Of a stretch of DNA of 35,315 nt, positions 19,601-28,555 are shown piece after piece. Position numbers and translations under genes: made by a program. Position 1 is the first letter of the stretch. Each line of letters starts with the position of its first letter. The notes below the pieces were generated by a model. The model was given only the letters and a program-made list of their open reading frames with translations. It was not told where the DNA came from and ran no database searches. Origin of the DNA: Candidatus Parvarchaeota archaeon (GTDB taxonomy: Archaea; Nanobdellota; Nanobdellia; Parvarchaeales; Parvarchaeaceae); assembly GCA_023269965.1 (NCBI GenBank), contig JAGDXU010000001.1, positions 1 through 35,315 on the forward strand. The letters run 5' to 3'.

Positions 19601-19962
19601 ATGAACCTCTTAAACAGTCTGAACCATGAAAAAATAACCCATGTAACAAAAAGATAGACTATGATACCCAAAAATTCAGCGGCAGCCTTTAGGACCTCTG
19701 CTTGGAATAGATTCGAATCTATAGTGCCTAGATAATAGAGTAAAAACACGAAAATAAACGTAAATGAAGAAACTATAAGTATATTCATATTTTTTGAGGA
19801 TTCGGCTACATTGATAGACCAGGTAGTTATGGGCGCGTTGGTTTTTCTGTTCTTTACTATTGTGTATATCATCAATCCGGATAAAGCCGCAGTGAAAAGA
19901 CCATTCAAGGCCTCAAACACTAGGAAACCCAGGTGGAATTCATCATAAGATATAGATAGCAT
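19597..19962 (-). CDS. Small membrane protein (first gene of pair B), ends ...FSWFRLFKRFI
   Basis: Hydrophobic ORF; resembles 7443-7814 product. Confidence 0.6.
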   Translation of the reverse strand: MLSISYDEFHLGFLVFEALNGLFTAALSGLMIYTIVKNRKTNAPITTWSINVAESSKNMNILIVSSFTFIFVFLLYYLGTIDSNLFQAEVLKAAAEFLGIIVYLFVTWVIFSWFRLFKRFI

Positions 19963-20053
19963 ATACCTAACTAATTATTCTGACATTAAAAAGATTAAAT
20001 AGCAATGATATAGGGTTGTTAATAGCAACAGAGGGTGATACCGCTCTATCAAC

Positions 20054-20294
20054 CTATTTTGCGCCCGATTCTTCCTTATGAGATTTACTCACCCACCCAT
20101 CAATGAACTCATCCACACTTTTGAATCAAGCCACCCCTTAAGTCTTCATCTTCTATGGTAGGGTAGGTATTCCTCTTAAGCACGAAGCTGTTGTAGAATA
20201 TCTCCATAGATGCACCTATCATTGGTCTATTCTTTGGGATCACTGCAAGCAACCCATCACAAGTCCTAATACCTTGAAGGTCCCAACTTACAAG
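20054..20294 (-). pseudogene. Frameshifted remnant of a nucleoside-2-deoxyribosyltransferase-like gene
   Basis: Minus strand reads DLQGIRTCDGLLAVIPKNRPMIGASMEIFYNSFVLKRNTYPTIEDEDLRG... then a frame shift into ...SVDEFIDGWVSKSHKEESGAK*; no start codon context. Confidence 0.6.
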
Positions 20295-20795
20295 CTAAGA
20301 CTCCGACAGGAGCGCTTGCCTGGTCTTCGAACTCTTTGAGAAAAGCAGGTAGCTGATTATCGCAAAGTCTATTATTATCGCTATGTGCATCACGGTGCAG
20401 TAGAGACATATCGCCCTCACTACGAAGAACTCCAGATATAGAAGATAAGCTACGACTACTATACCAAAGAACCTCCAGCCAAATAGGAACCTGAGTATAT
20501 TCCTTGCCGTCCTGCCTCCAGAGAAGGACATAATAGTAACCAGGGCAATATTGACTATGAACCACACCGCCGCTAAAAAGTCAAGGGAAACAGGACCGAA
20601 ATTTGCATAATTGCTCAAAAGCACCTTTGCACAATTAAAGACAACCCCTCCCACGCTACCAGGTAACTGGCAGAAAGGGGGCAGATAATGCACTGCATAC
20701 AATTCATATATAACTGTCAGCGACGAGATTAGGCCTATCACTGACATCACGATCAATATTATAAAGTCTATCTTGCTGATTTTTAATTTAAACAT
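20295..20795 (-). CDS. Vitamin K epoxide reductase (VKOR) family protein
   Basis: Four TM; VVFNCAKVLLSNYANFGPVSLDFLAAVWFI and AICLYCTVMHI (CxxC). Confidence 0.9.
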   Translation of the reverse strand: MFKLKISKIDFIILIVMSVIGLISSLTVIYELYAVHYLPPFCQLPGSVGGVVFNCAKVLLSNYANFGPVSLDFLAAVWFIVNIALVTIMSFSGGRTARNILRFLFGWRFFGIVVVAYLLYLEFFVVRAICLYCTVMHIAIIIDFAIISYLLFSKSSKTRQALLSES

Positions 20796-20908
20796 TTAAA
20801 TCCTTAACTTCTTTAGTTTTTATAGTTTTGCACATAAATGCGGCGCCAAACGCCCCAAAGATAAATTATTTATACACCCAATTCTATCCTTAATTGTTCT
20901 AAGATAAT

Positions 20909-21406
20909 ATGGAAGAAAATGTTCAAGAGGTTAAGAAGGCAGAGGAGCCGCACTACTTCATAGTGCGCGTGACAATCGGCAGGGAAGCCCAGGTCTTTGA
21001 GAGGTTTAAGTCACAGATACCAAAGGAGGGAGGGGTGTACTCGATAATAAGGCCCTACAGCTTCAAAGGCTATATCATCGTCGAAGCCAGGGATATAGAA
21101 AGCGTCCAAAGTCTAATCTATAACATAAAGCATGTCAGAGGGATAATAAAGCGGGAGATAAGCGTTGATGAGGTCCTAAAGAGCGTAAAAAGGAAGGACC
21201 AAGTGATTGATATAAACATCGGTGATGTAGTTAAGATCCTCTCTGGTCCGTTCAAAGGGGAGAATGCATCGGTGAAATCCATAAATAAAGATAAAGGTGA
21301 GGTAGGGGTGATGTTTCTGGAGTCTGCCGTGCCAATAAGCGTAAACATTAAAATATCAGATGTCATGGTGACAAAGACGGAGGAGAAAAATGAAAGTAAA
21401 AGTTAA
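20909..21406 (+). CDS. spt5: Transcription elongation factor Spt5/NusG
   Basis: NGN domain (YFIVRVTIGREAQVFERF) plus KOW (IGDVVKILSGPFKGENASVKSI). Confidence 0.95.
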   Translation: MEENVQEVKKAEEPHYFIVRVTIGREAQVFERFKSQIPKEGGVYSIIRPYSFKGYIIVEARDIESVQSLIYNIKHVRGIIKREISVDEVLKSVKRKDQVIDINIGDVVKILSGPFKGENASVKSINKDKGEVGVMFLESAVPISVNIKISDVMVTKTEEKNESKS

Positions 21407-21833
21407 ATTGATAATAGAAGGCGGAAAAGCAACGCCAGCTCCGCCGCTAGGTCCAAAGATAACACAACTTGGGCTAAAGTCGCCTGAGGTGGTAAAGAAA
21501 ATCAACGATGCAACCAAAGACTACGAAGGCTTGAAGGTTCCTGTCGAGATAGAGGTTGATAAACAGACAAAAGAATACAGCGTAAAGGTTTACAGCCCAC
21601 CCACTTCACAGTTGCTTATAAGGGCCGCAAAGTTGGAGAAAGGGTTCGGAGACCGGAAGGAAACTGCATCTATAAGTTTTGACGTAATCAAAGAGATCGC
21701 CAAACAGAAGCTTCCAAACTCACTTTCCAAGTCAGAGCAGGGCGTAATAAACGAGATACTCGGCTCATGCGTAAGCATGGGGCTTAAAGTCGACGGCAAA
21801 GACCCCAGAGAGTTCATAAAGAAACAAAGATGA
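21390..21833 (+). CDS. rpl11: 50S ribosomal protein L11
   Basis: MKVKVKLIIEGGKATPAPPLGPKITQLGL...; overlaps Spt5 stop. Confidence 0.97.
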   Translation: MKVKVKLIIEGGKATPAPPLGPKITQLGLKSPEVVKKINDATKDYEGLKVPVEIEVDKQTKEYSVKVYSPPTSQLLIRAAKLEKGFGDRKETASISFDVIKEIAKQKLPNSLSKSEQGVINEILGSCVSMGLKVDGKDPREFIKKQR

Positions 21834-21834
21834 T

Positions 21835-22470
21835 ATGATTTTTAACGTAAGTTTTATAATCAGCCTAATATCACAGTATGAGGGCGTAGCTTCATATGAG
21901 TACTTAACTATATTCATTCTTATGCTTTTGGAGTCTATAATCTTCCCTATACCGAGTGAGATAGTCCTACCATTCACTGGGTTTCTGATAGCGTTGGGAA
22001 AGATAAACCCGTTCATAGGCGTGACAGATGCAGTCGCCGCCTCTGTGATTGGCAGTGTCATAGGGTATTATTTGGGCCTATTCCTTGGTATAGACGTGTT
22101 TTTAAAGTACAGCCGAAAAGTGGGGTTTAAAGATGAAACCTACTACGCAGGCATAGATTGGATAAAAAAGTATGGAGTTTATTTCGCGTTCACATCTAAG
22201 CTTCTTCCGGCCGTGAGGTCCGTAGCATCAATAATCTGTGGTGCTTTCAAGATGAGCTTTAAAAAGTTCATCTTATACTCAACTATTGGAATTATAATAT
22301 GGTCCACAGTCCTAGTTTACATAGGGTTCTCATTGTCAAGCAAGTGGATAAGCGCAGGGTATGATATATCAAGCATAACCCCCTACATAATTTTGATAGG
22401 AACTATCATCGTCCTTTATCTACTTAGAAAACCAATCATCAACACTTTCAAGAGAATACGGAGAATTTAA
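21835..22470 (+). CDS. DedA/VTT-family membrane protein
   Basis: LESIIFPIPSEIVLPFTGFLIALGKINPF...GSVIGYYLGLFLG...FTSKLLPAVRSVASIICGAFKM. Confidence 0.9.
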   Translation: MIFNVSFIISLISQYEGVASYEYLTIFILMLLESIIFPIPSEIVLPFTGFLIALGKINPFIGVTDAVAASVIGSVIGYYLGLFLGIDVFLKYSRKVGFKDETYYAGIDWIKKYGVYFAFTSKLLPAVRSVASIICGAFKMSFKKFILYSTIGIIIWSTVLVYIGFSLSSKWISAGYDISSITPYIILIGTIIVLYLLRKPIINTFKRIRRI

Positions 22471-22489
22471 TCGGTTGAAGCTTCAAATC

Positions 22490-22999
22490 CTACTGTGATT
22501 CCACGTATGGCTTCTTAACTCTCAGAAATTTATCCCTATCTGCAGCCAGCCATGCTCCGTTCAAGTTTACAAACAACGCGTCTTTATTCTTCACGTACTG
22601 TATCTTGTCCTCGGCGAGCTTAGGAACATTTGTTATTTTCACTGGAGAACTTTTAGCTCCAACCCCCTGCAAAGTGTAAACTTTTACCTTCCTTATAGGT
22701 GCTGCAGCTAAATTTCTCCGGCTGAAAAAAGGGAAGACTGGCTTACGTGTGCTGACATTTATGTTTATGATCTTCGATCTGTACTTTATTATATAAGCCA
22801 GCGAGAAGAGAGCGAGTATAGTCAGCGTCAGGTATGTTATCGCATTTGTAAACACGAGCAGCAAAGTGTAAGAGAGCGCTTTGGGGAGTATCTTATACCC
22901 CAGTAACAGGGTTGATAGCATTAACCCAAAGTCTAATATTGAAGAGTAAACAGAAAGCTTAATGGCAATGTCATATAATCTCTTGTGCATCTCATCCAT
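22490..22999 (-). CDS. Membrane protein with soluble C-terminal domain
   Basis: ORF; two or three TM. Confidence 0.55.
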   Translation of the reverse strand: MDEMHKRLYDIAIKLSVYSSILDFGLMLSTLLLGYKILPKALSYTLLLVFTNAITYLTLTILALFSLAYIIKYRSKIININVSTRKPVFPFFSRRNLAAAPIRKVKVYTLQGVGAKSSPVKITNVPKLAEDKIQYVKNKDALFVNLNGAWLAADRDKFLRVKKPYVESQ

Positions 23000-23119
23000 A
23001 ATCTCTCGGTATATTACTATATTACGAGTTATATAAATAAATTACTAACTACACTGTTCTCTGGCCTGCTATCTACAGTGTTTATAAACATTTAATATGA
23101 TTATCGCTTATATTCTAAA

Positions 23120-23653
23120 ATGGCCGATATAACTTTAGATGCCATAGAGGCGTGCCTAGCCCTGATTCTGCTTTTTTCTCTGCTCTTTCTCCTAAAGAAG
23201 AATAAAAAGCATGAGGAGTTCAGATTTTTGGGACATGCGGTGCTGCTGCTTGCTGTCTTCCAGGTAGCATTTGGGATCTATCTCCTTTCAACTGATATCA
23301 CCCTCCTCATATATGGCTACTTTCACTGGATTATTTTGTTGGTGTATACGACACTGATGGCTATATTCATTTTAGCTTCCTATATAGGCAGATATCACAA
23401 GATCTCCTCCTTGCTATTTGGGGCTCTATCAGCTGTTCTGTTTGTGTTGATGCTTGTGGATGCATATCTGAACCTCCCATTTAGCTACTTCTACAACGCC
23501 TACAGCGGGATTGGTTTTAGCTATCTGCTTGGTTTTGGAAGGAACGCCGTGTCATCAATTGGGGTATCGACCGCTTTTGTAGCACTCCTAATCCTTTCCC
23601 TATCTACCTTTATTTTATCCTTTTATACCGTGTTCAAACAATTACGTTCTTGA
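23120..23653 (+). CDS. Polytopic membrane protein
   Basis: ORF, five or six TM. Confidence 0.55.
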   Translation: MADITLDAIEACLALILLFSLLFLLKKNKKHEEFRFLGHAVLLLAVFQVAFGIYLLSTDITLLIYGYFHWIILLVYTTLMAIFILASYIGRYHKISSLLFGALSAVLFVLMLVDAYLNLPFSYFYNAYSGIGFSYLLGFGRNAVSSIGVSTAFVALLILSLSTFILSFYTVFKQLRS

Positions 23654-24620
23654 GCTCTTTGCCTTTAAACATATTTAATAAATTTTCAAGTGTCTCATCA
23701 ATTATCCTATTTAAAGCCTCGTTTGTGTTGTATGCAACATGCGGAGTAAGGATGATGTTATCGTACTTTTTTAGGATGCTATCCTCTAGAGCCAATTTAA
23801 TGATATCGTAGTTTTCCCCTCTCCTTATTATCTCCATCTCCTTTCCTGCAAACTCTTCTCCTTCTATCACATCTAAAGCCGCCCCTGCCAATATCTTAGA
23901 TTCTATAGCTTCTATTATCGCTTCGGTTTCTACTACTGCGCCTCTAGAAGTGTTTATCAGATAGGCACCTTTTTTTATAGACTTTATATTTTCTTTGTTT
24001 ATTAGATGATGAGTCTCCTTCGTCAAAGGGACGTGGAGAGTCACTATGTCTGATGAAACCAAAAGATCCCCAAGTTCTACCTTTGATCCGCCTATACTAT
24101 CCACCAAGGGATTATTTTTGTGCGAATTGTACAAAATTTTCATACCAAATGCTTTCGCAATGTACGCAACTTTTGTTCCTATTCTCCCTGCGCCTACTAT
24201 TCCAATCGTCTTACCTTCTAACTCATTACCGGGCGCTGTATTCACACTGCTCTTATACATTAAGCCAAGTCCTCTAAGAAGTGACAAAATCAAGAAGAAA
24301 GTGAACTCCGCAACTGTATTGTCTCCATAGTCTGGAACATTACATAATTTTATGCCACGCCTTCTACACTCATCGACATCTATATGATCAAATCCAGTCG
24401 ATCTTGTGAGGATAATCTTTAGATTAGTGAACTTGTCTAGGGTCTCTTTCTTAAGCATAGAATTTATGAAGACGGAGACAACTTCGGCGCTGTAATCCTC
24501 TCTCTTGGCTGAGGTTATATCGGATTTATAAGTTATTATGTCTAAGTCTTTGTTTTCTTCGCTGAATTTATTTATCTTATTGCTTTCAAGCTCGCTTACA
24601 TCGAAGAAAATAACCTTCAT
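23634..24620 (-). CDS. D-isomer-specific 2-hydroxyacid dehydrogenase
   Basis: TIGIVGAGRIGTKVAYIAKAFGMKILYN; INTSRGAVVETEAI; ILTPHVAYNTNEAL. Confidence 0.95.
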   Translation of the reverse strand: MKVIFFDVSELESNKINKFSEENKDLDIITYKSDITSAKREDYSAEVVSVFINSMLKKETLDKFTNLKIILTRSTGFDHIDVDECRRRGIKLCNVPDYGDNTVAEFTFFLILSLLRGLGLMYKSSVNTAPGNELEGKTIGIVGAGRIGTKVAYIAKAFGMKILYNSHKNNPLVDSIGGSKVELGDLLVSSDIVTLHVPLTKETHHLINKENIKSIKKGAYLINTSRGAVVETEAIIEAIESKILAGAALDVIEGEEFAGKEMEIIRRGENYDIIKLALEDSILKKYDNIILTPHVAYNTNEALNRIIDETLENLLNMFKGKELKNVIV

Positions 24621-24644
24621 TTGATATACTAAGAACCAAGAGAA

Positions 24645-25493
24645 TTAATGTGTTTTGGTGCTTTTATGAAGCCTTCTAAGAGCTACGCCCTGCCTTGGAT
24701 TAAAATGATACACTAACACCTTATTTGGGGACTCAGGCGACGCCACACCTCTTCTAGCCGAAGAAACGTCTGCGAATACATCGTTTATTTCATCTAAAAT
24801 GTATCTAGATTTGTCCCTTAGATACACATCCACCCATGCATGAGGGTTGTATTCCTCTGTATCCTCGTTGATATTATTGTTTACCCTGTCATAGGTATAT
24901 AAATCCCTTAAGCCTAATCTGAACTTTACACCCTCTTCTTTCAATTCCTCATCCATAGATAGAACTAAAGTCACCATAGTGGCAATCTTGAAGCAGTCTT
25001 CAGCACCCTTGCCAAAGAAATACTCTAAATCATATACGAAGCCATCGCGCTCAGATTCTGCATCCTCTCTTAAAACATCTGAGGTTATGATATTATATGC
25101 CTTTTTGCCGAACGAGTGAACCCTGTCTAAACTCTTAAGTCCTTCGGATGCTTCTTGGCTTTTTCTCAAAATATAAGAGAGAAGCTTATCCTTTTCGTAT
25201 TCAACCGGAATTTCAATGCCTCTTAAATAGTCGCTTATATCATTTTTAATGTCTTGAAAAACAAAGGCCCCATCGTTTGCTTTCATATCTAAATCAAATA
25301 TAAATTTAATGTCCTCCTCATCGGCGCCGTTCAAGTCAAGAAGTATGTCCCCTCCCCTAATATGTGTGTTCCCAATTACAGGTTTATAATCATGCATCAA
25401 CTCAATAAAATCTAGTCTCCTTGGTTTTTTAGCCTTGTAATTAGACAATATTTTCTCCAACTCAGTATCAGACATACAAGAGCGTATTATCAA
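24645..25493 (-). CDS. Transglutaminase-like (papain-fold) protein
   Basis: GKGAEDCFKIATMVTLVL...GVKFRLGL...YNPHAWVDVYLRDKSRYILDEIND: Cys/His/Asp triad order. Confidence 0.6.
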   Translation of the reverse strand: MIIRSCMSDTELEKILSNYKAKKPRRLDFIELMHDYKPVIGNTHIRGGDILLDLNGADEEDIKFIFDLDMKANDGAFVFQDIKNDISDYLRGIEIPVEYEKDKLLSYILRKSQEASEGLKSLDRVHSFGKKAYNIITSDVLREDAESERDGFVYDLEYFFGKGAEDCFKIATMVTLVLSMDEELKEEGVKFRLGLRDLYTYDRVNNNINEDTEEYNPHAWVDVYLRDKSRYILDEINDVFADVSSARRGVASPESPNKVLVYHFNPRQGVALRRLHKSTKTH

Positions 25494-25547
25494 CCCCTAA
25501 ATTTAAAACATAAAAACATATGATAAAAGTATTACTCTAATTTATTC

Positions 25548-25658
25548 AGGTGAGCGCGGGAGTCGAACCCGCATACCTCGTTTTCGGTTATGCCCTGAAG
25601 ATGCTATGACAGCACCTGTCATTTGCAGACGAGTACATAACCGCTCTGTCAGCTCACC
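25548..25658 (-). tRNA. tRNA-Cys(GCA) with about 40-nt intron (25583-25622) in the anticodon loop
   Basis: Acceptor GGTGAGC/GCTCACC, discriminator U73 (typical of Cys), anticodon stem CTCGT/ACGAG with loop CTGCAA^A, T arm GCGGG-TTCGACT-CCCGC; adjacent to cysS. Confidence 0.9.
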
Positions 25659-25663
25659 AATTA

Positions 25664-25704
25664 ATACCTCAACCAGATTGGACGCAGACGAGGCATTCCA
25701 TAAC
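25664..25704 (-). repeat. Degenerate partial copy of the tRNA-Cys core in its own 5' flank
   Basis: Three colinear blocks shared with the tRNA: GTTATG (25699-25704 vs 25636-25641), CTCGTCTGC (25684-25692 vs 25625-25633), GAGGTAT (25664-25670 vs 25573-25579). Confidence 0.6.
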
Positions 25705-25792
25705 ATCTAATCTAATTGATAAATTTAAAACCTTTAATTCAATGAAGACTGCACATGACTAAAAATCTGTATCCAGCGAATCCAATGAACTA

Positions 25793-27181
25793 TCACACGT
25801 GATTTCTTTTCTTGACGATGATGTAATCGCTATCCCCTATGTCTACAACGTTGTATCCATTATTCAGTATCTCCTTCCTGATAGCATCTGCTTCAGCCCA
25901 CTTTGACTCCTTTCTCAATTCTTTTCTCTTGTCTGCAAGTTCTATTACATCTTTGTTTATGTCGCCTTTATCAATCACTCCAAGCACTTTATCCATCTTC
26001 ATTATGGTATCAATGATCTTTTTTTTCTCTGACTTGCCTATCCTCCCATCTTTTATCTTTATATTGGCCAGGTCCAGGAGCTTGAAAAATTGGGCCAGAG
26101 CAGAATGCGTATCGAAATCGTCTGCCAGCGCTTCATCGAATTTTGAGTATATAGTATCAACCTCTTCATTTATTTCAACGCTATCAGATTCATTCAATTT
26201 TTCCAAGAGTTTAAATGAGATATTTATATCATTTAGAGTCTTCTCATACCTTTTCAAGTTGTCCATAGTGAAGTCCAGTTTATCCCTGTAGTTTGAATCT
26301 AAGCACATGAGCCTAAATGACAACGGGTCGAAACCCATGTCTTCCAAGTCTCTCAAAGTGTAAAAGTTGTGCAGGCTCTTTGACATTTTCCTGCCATCAA
26401 CTAATAGATGTTCAGAATGCACCCAATAGTTAACAAATTTCTTGCCAGTATAGGCCTCACTTTGGGCTATCTCATTCTCGTGGTGTGGGAAAATTAAGTC
26501 CACACCGCCGCAGTGGATATCCAAAGTATCACCTAAGAATCTATTGCTCATCGCCGAGCACTCTATGTGCCACCCTGGCCTTCCTTTGCCTATGCTTGCA
26601 TCCCAAAAAACATCACCATCTTTCTCGTCCCAGAATTTCCACAAGGCAAAATCGGATATTGACAGCTTATCATATTCATCCGACTTTATCCTCGAAAGCC
26701 CCTGCCCCACCTTCACGCCGGATAGCTTACCATAATCTTTGAACTTCTCTATGCTGTAGTAAACCCCGTCTTCAGCCTTGTAGGCAAACCCTTTCTGGAT
26801 GAGCGCCTCTATTATCTCTACCATTTTGTCTATGTTGTCAGTAGCTCTTGGATATATGGTCGCCGGTTCTATCTTGACTTTCCCTATGTCCTCAAAGAAA
26901 AATTCGGAGAACATCTTTGTGTACCTGTATATGCCCGTCTTGGTCTCCATAGAATTTTTTATGATCTTGTCATCTACGTCGGTTATATTTATGACTTGTT
27001 TCACCTCATACCCGAAATGTTCGAAAATTCTCTTTATTATATCGTAGAATATGAAGGTCCTTAAGTTCCCTATATGAACATAATCATATACTGTAGGCCC
27101 GCAGCAATACATCTTGACTTTACCTTTTTCTAGCGGGCTGAACGTTTCCTTTTCCTTTGTTAAGGTATTGTAAATTATCAT
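25793..27181 (-). CDS. cysS: Cysteinyl-tRNA synthetase
   Basis: KMYCCGPTVYDYVHIGNLRTFIFYD, GWHIECSAMSNRFLGDTLDIHCGGVDLIFPHHENEIAQSE, KMSKSLHNF. Confidence 0.98.
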   Translation of the reverse strand: MIIYNTLTKEKETFSPLEKGKVKMYCCGPTVYDYVHIGNLRTFIFYDIIKRIFEHFGYEVKQVINITDVDDKIIKNSMETKTGIYRYTKMFSEFFFEDIGKVKIEPATIYPRATDNIDKMVEIIEALIQKGFAYKAEDGVYYSIEKFKDYGKLSGVKVGQGLSRIKSDEYDKLSISDFALWKFWDEKDGDVFWDASIGKGRPGWHIECSAMSNRFLGDTLDIHCGGVDLIFPHHENEIAQSEAYTGKKFVNYWVHSEHLLVDGRKMSKSLHNFYTLRDLEDMGFDPLSFRLMCLDSNYRDKLDFTMDNLKRYEKTLNDINISFKLLEKLNESDSVEINEEVDTIYSKFDEALADDFDTHSALAQFFKLLDLANIKIKDGRIGKSEKKKIIDTIMKMDKVLGVIDKGDINKDVIELADKRKELRKESKWAEADAIRKEILNNGYNVVDIGDSDYIIVKKRNHV

Positions 27182-27228
27182 ACATTAATTAATGAATAAC
27201 TTAATTTATAAATAACAAATATTTTAGT

Positions 27229-27873
27229 TTGGATATGGGAATACTGTCTGGGATAGGTAGGTACGTCGGCGGCCTTCTTTTATTTATGTTTCTTTCGTCT
27301 TTCATATTCCTCTTCGCAATAAATTCGTCTGGGATACTGACTCCCCAATACACCAACAAGATAATATCAAGTGTCTACAACAGCAGTTTGAACTCAACTC
27401 AATTATCTGCCTTGAAGGGGTTGAATGTAACCCCATCGGGTGTTCTTGGCCTTCTGGCCGGCTCATCAGGCTCTGGCGGATCAAATCTGTTGATCTCCCT
27501 CCTTAGTAGTTCCAAACTTTATGAGGAGGAGCTTATATCACTTGTATTCGCGGTGGTAGGGTTTGTGTTGGTTATTATCTCCTCAAGTGGGGGAAGCAAA
27601 TTCAAGAACACCGGTAAGACTATACTTTCAATATCTATACTGACCGCTGCAACCGTTTTCGGAATATTCTATGTTTTTCTCCCTATGTTCAGTAGCATCG
27701 ATTTGAATGGTGTATTGATAAAGCTGCCACTAAGTCTTTTCTCCCCCTTCACTGATCAGGTTTTTCTCATAAGTGCTGCGCTCGCGGTAGCTAGCATCAT
27801 TCTTTTGATTTTAGGCCATATGATTGATAGAAGGAGCTCACCAATTAAGCTGGTGAGTCAACGCAAGCCATGA
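27229..27873 (+). CDS. Polytopic membrane protein
   Basis: ORF; four or more TM. Confidence 0.55.
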   Translation: MDMGILSGIGRYVGGLLLFMFLSSFIFLFAINSSGILTPQYTNKIISSVYNSSLNSTQLSALKGLNVTPSGVLGLLAGSSGSGGSNLLISLLSSSKLYEEELISLVFAVVGFVLVIISSSGGSKFKNTGKTILSISILTAATVFGIFYVFLPMFSSIDLNGVLIKLPLSLFSPFTDQVFLISAALAVASIILLILGHMIDRRSSPIKLVSQRKP

Positions 27874-27916
27874 ACAAGAAGTGGTATTAGATTTCTGAGA
27901 GCCAATTCGATGTTAT

Positions 27917-28555
27917 TTAAGCACTCGGCTTCTGGCTTTTGAAGTCGCTTATCAAGTCTCTAAGCTCTTTTATGCTGTCACTCATCGCAGGAACCAGCTT
28001 GTCTATTACCTTGTTAAAGGCTTCCAATTCAACATTAACGTCCATCAAAGCTTTGTTATATTCCTCTGTTTTTCCGATCATTACATTCTGGATCGCATCA
28101 ACCCTCTGTGAAAGCTTGTCAAGCTGCTCCAAGACGCTGTGCGAGAAATCATCTACTCTCTTTAAGTTATTCTTAAGAAATTCCATCTCTGAAGACGAGG
28201 TCTTCCATTTCTCCTCTATTATCTGCTCTAATATCGCTTGGATAGTATCAAGTGTTTCCTCATTAATCGCACCTTTTGGCTGATCTTGTTTCGCAGGCTG
28301 CTGTGTTGATTCTTCTATCTGCTGCTGAGGCACCTGTTGTGCTACCTGAGTGGTGGATTGCTGCTGTGTCTGCTGTTGTGGTGCGCTTTTAGCCATCAGC
28401 GCCTGCCTTATCACAGAATTGTCGTACCCCTGTTGTTTTAGGCTGTCAATTATATCCTGATCACTCATACCTGCACTCACCATCCCAGATATGTCTGGCA
28501 CATTGGTTTCACCTTTTTTCTTGAAAGCATCTAGCAAACTCATATCTACGCCCAC
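27917..28555 (-). CDS. Gln-rich linker/coiled-coil protein
   Basis: GMSDQDIIDSLKQQGYDNSVIRQALMAKSAPQQQTQQQ..., long C-terminal coiled coil. Confidence 0.65.
   Translation of the reverse strand: MGVDMSLLDAFKKKGETNVPDISGMVSAGMSDQDIIDSLKQQGYDNSVIRQALMAKSAPQQQTQQQSTTQVAQQVPQQQIEESTQQPAKQDQPKGAINEETLDTIQAILEQIIEEKWKTSSSEMEFLKNNLKRVDDFSHSVLEQLDKLSQRVDAIQNVMIGKTEEYNKALMDVNVELEAFNKVIDKLVPAMSDSIKELRDLISDFKSQKPSA

Noticed and set aside
20040-20065. Possible tRNA-like or terminator hairpin (GGTGATACCGCTCTATCAACC)
   Set aside because: Stem needs a bulge and no T-arm or acceptor is found; more likely incidental
25839-26291. 150-aa plus-strand ORF within cysS
   Set aside because: Antisense frame of a well-conserved synthetase
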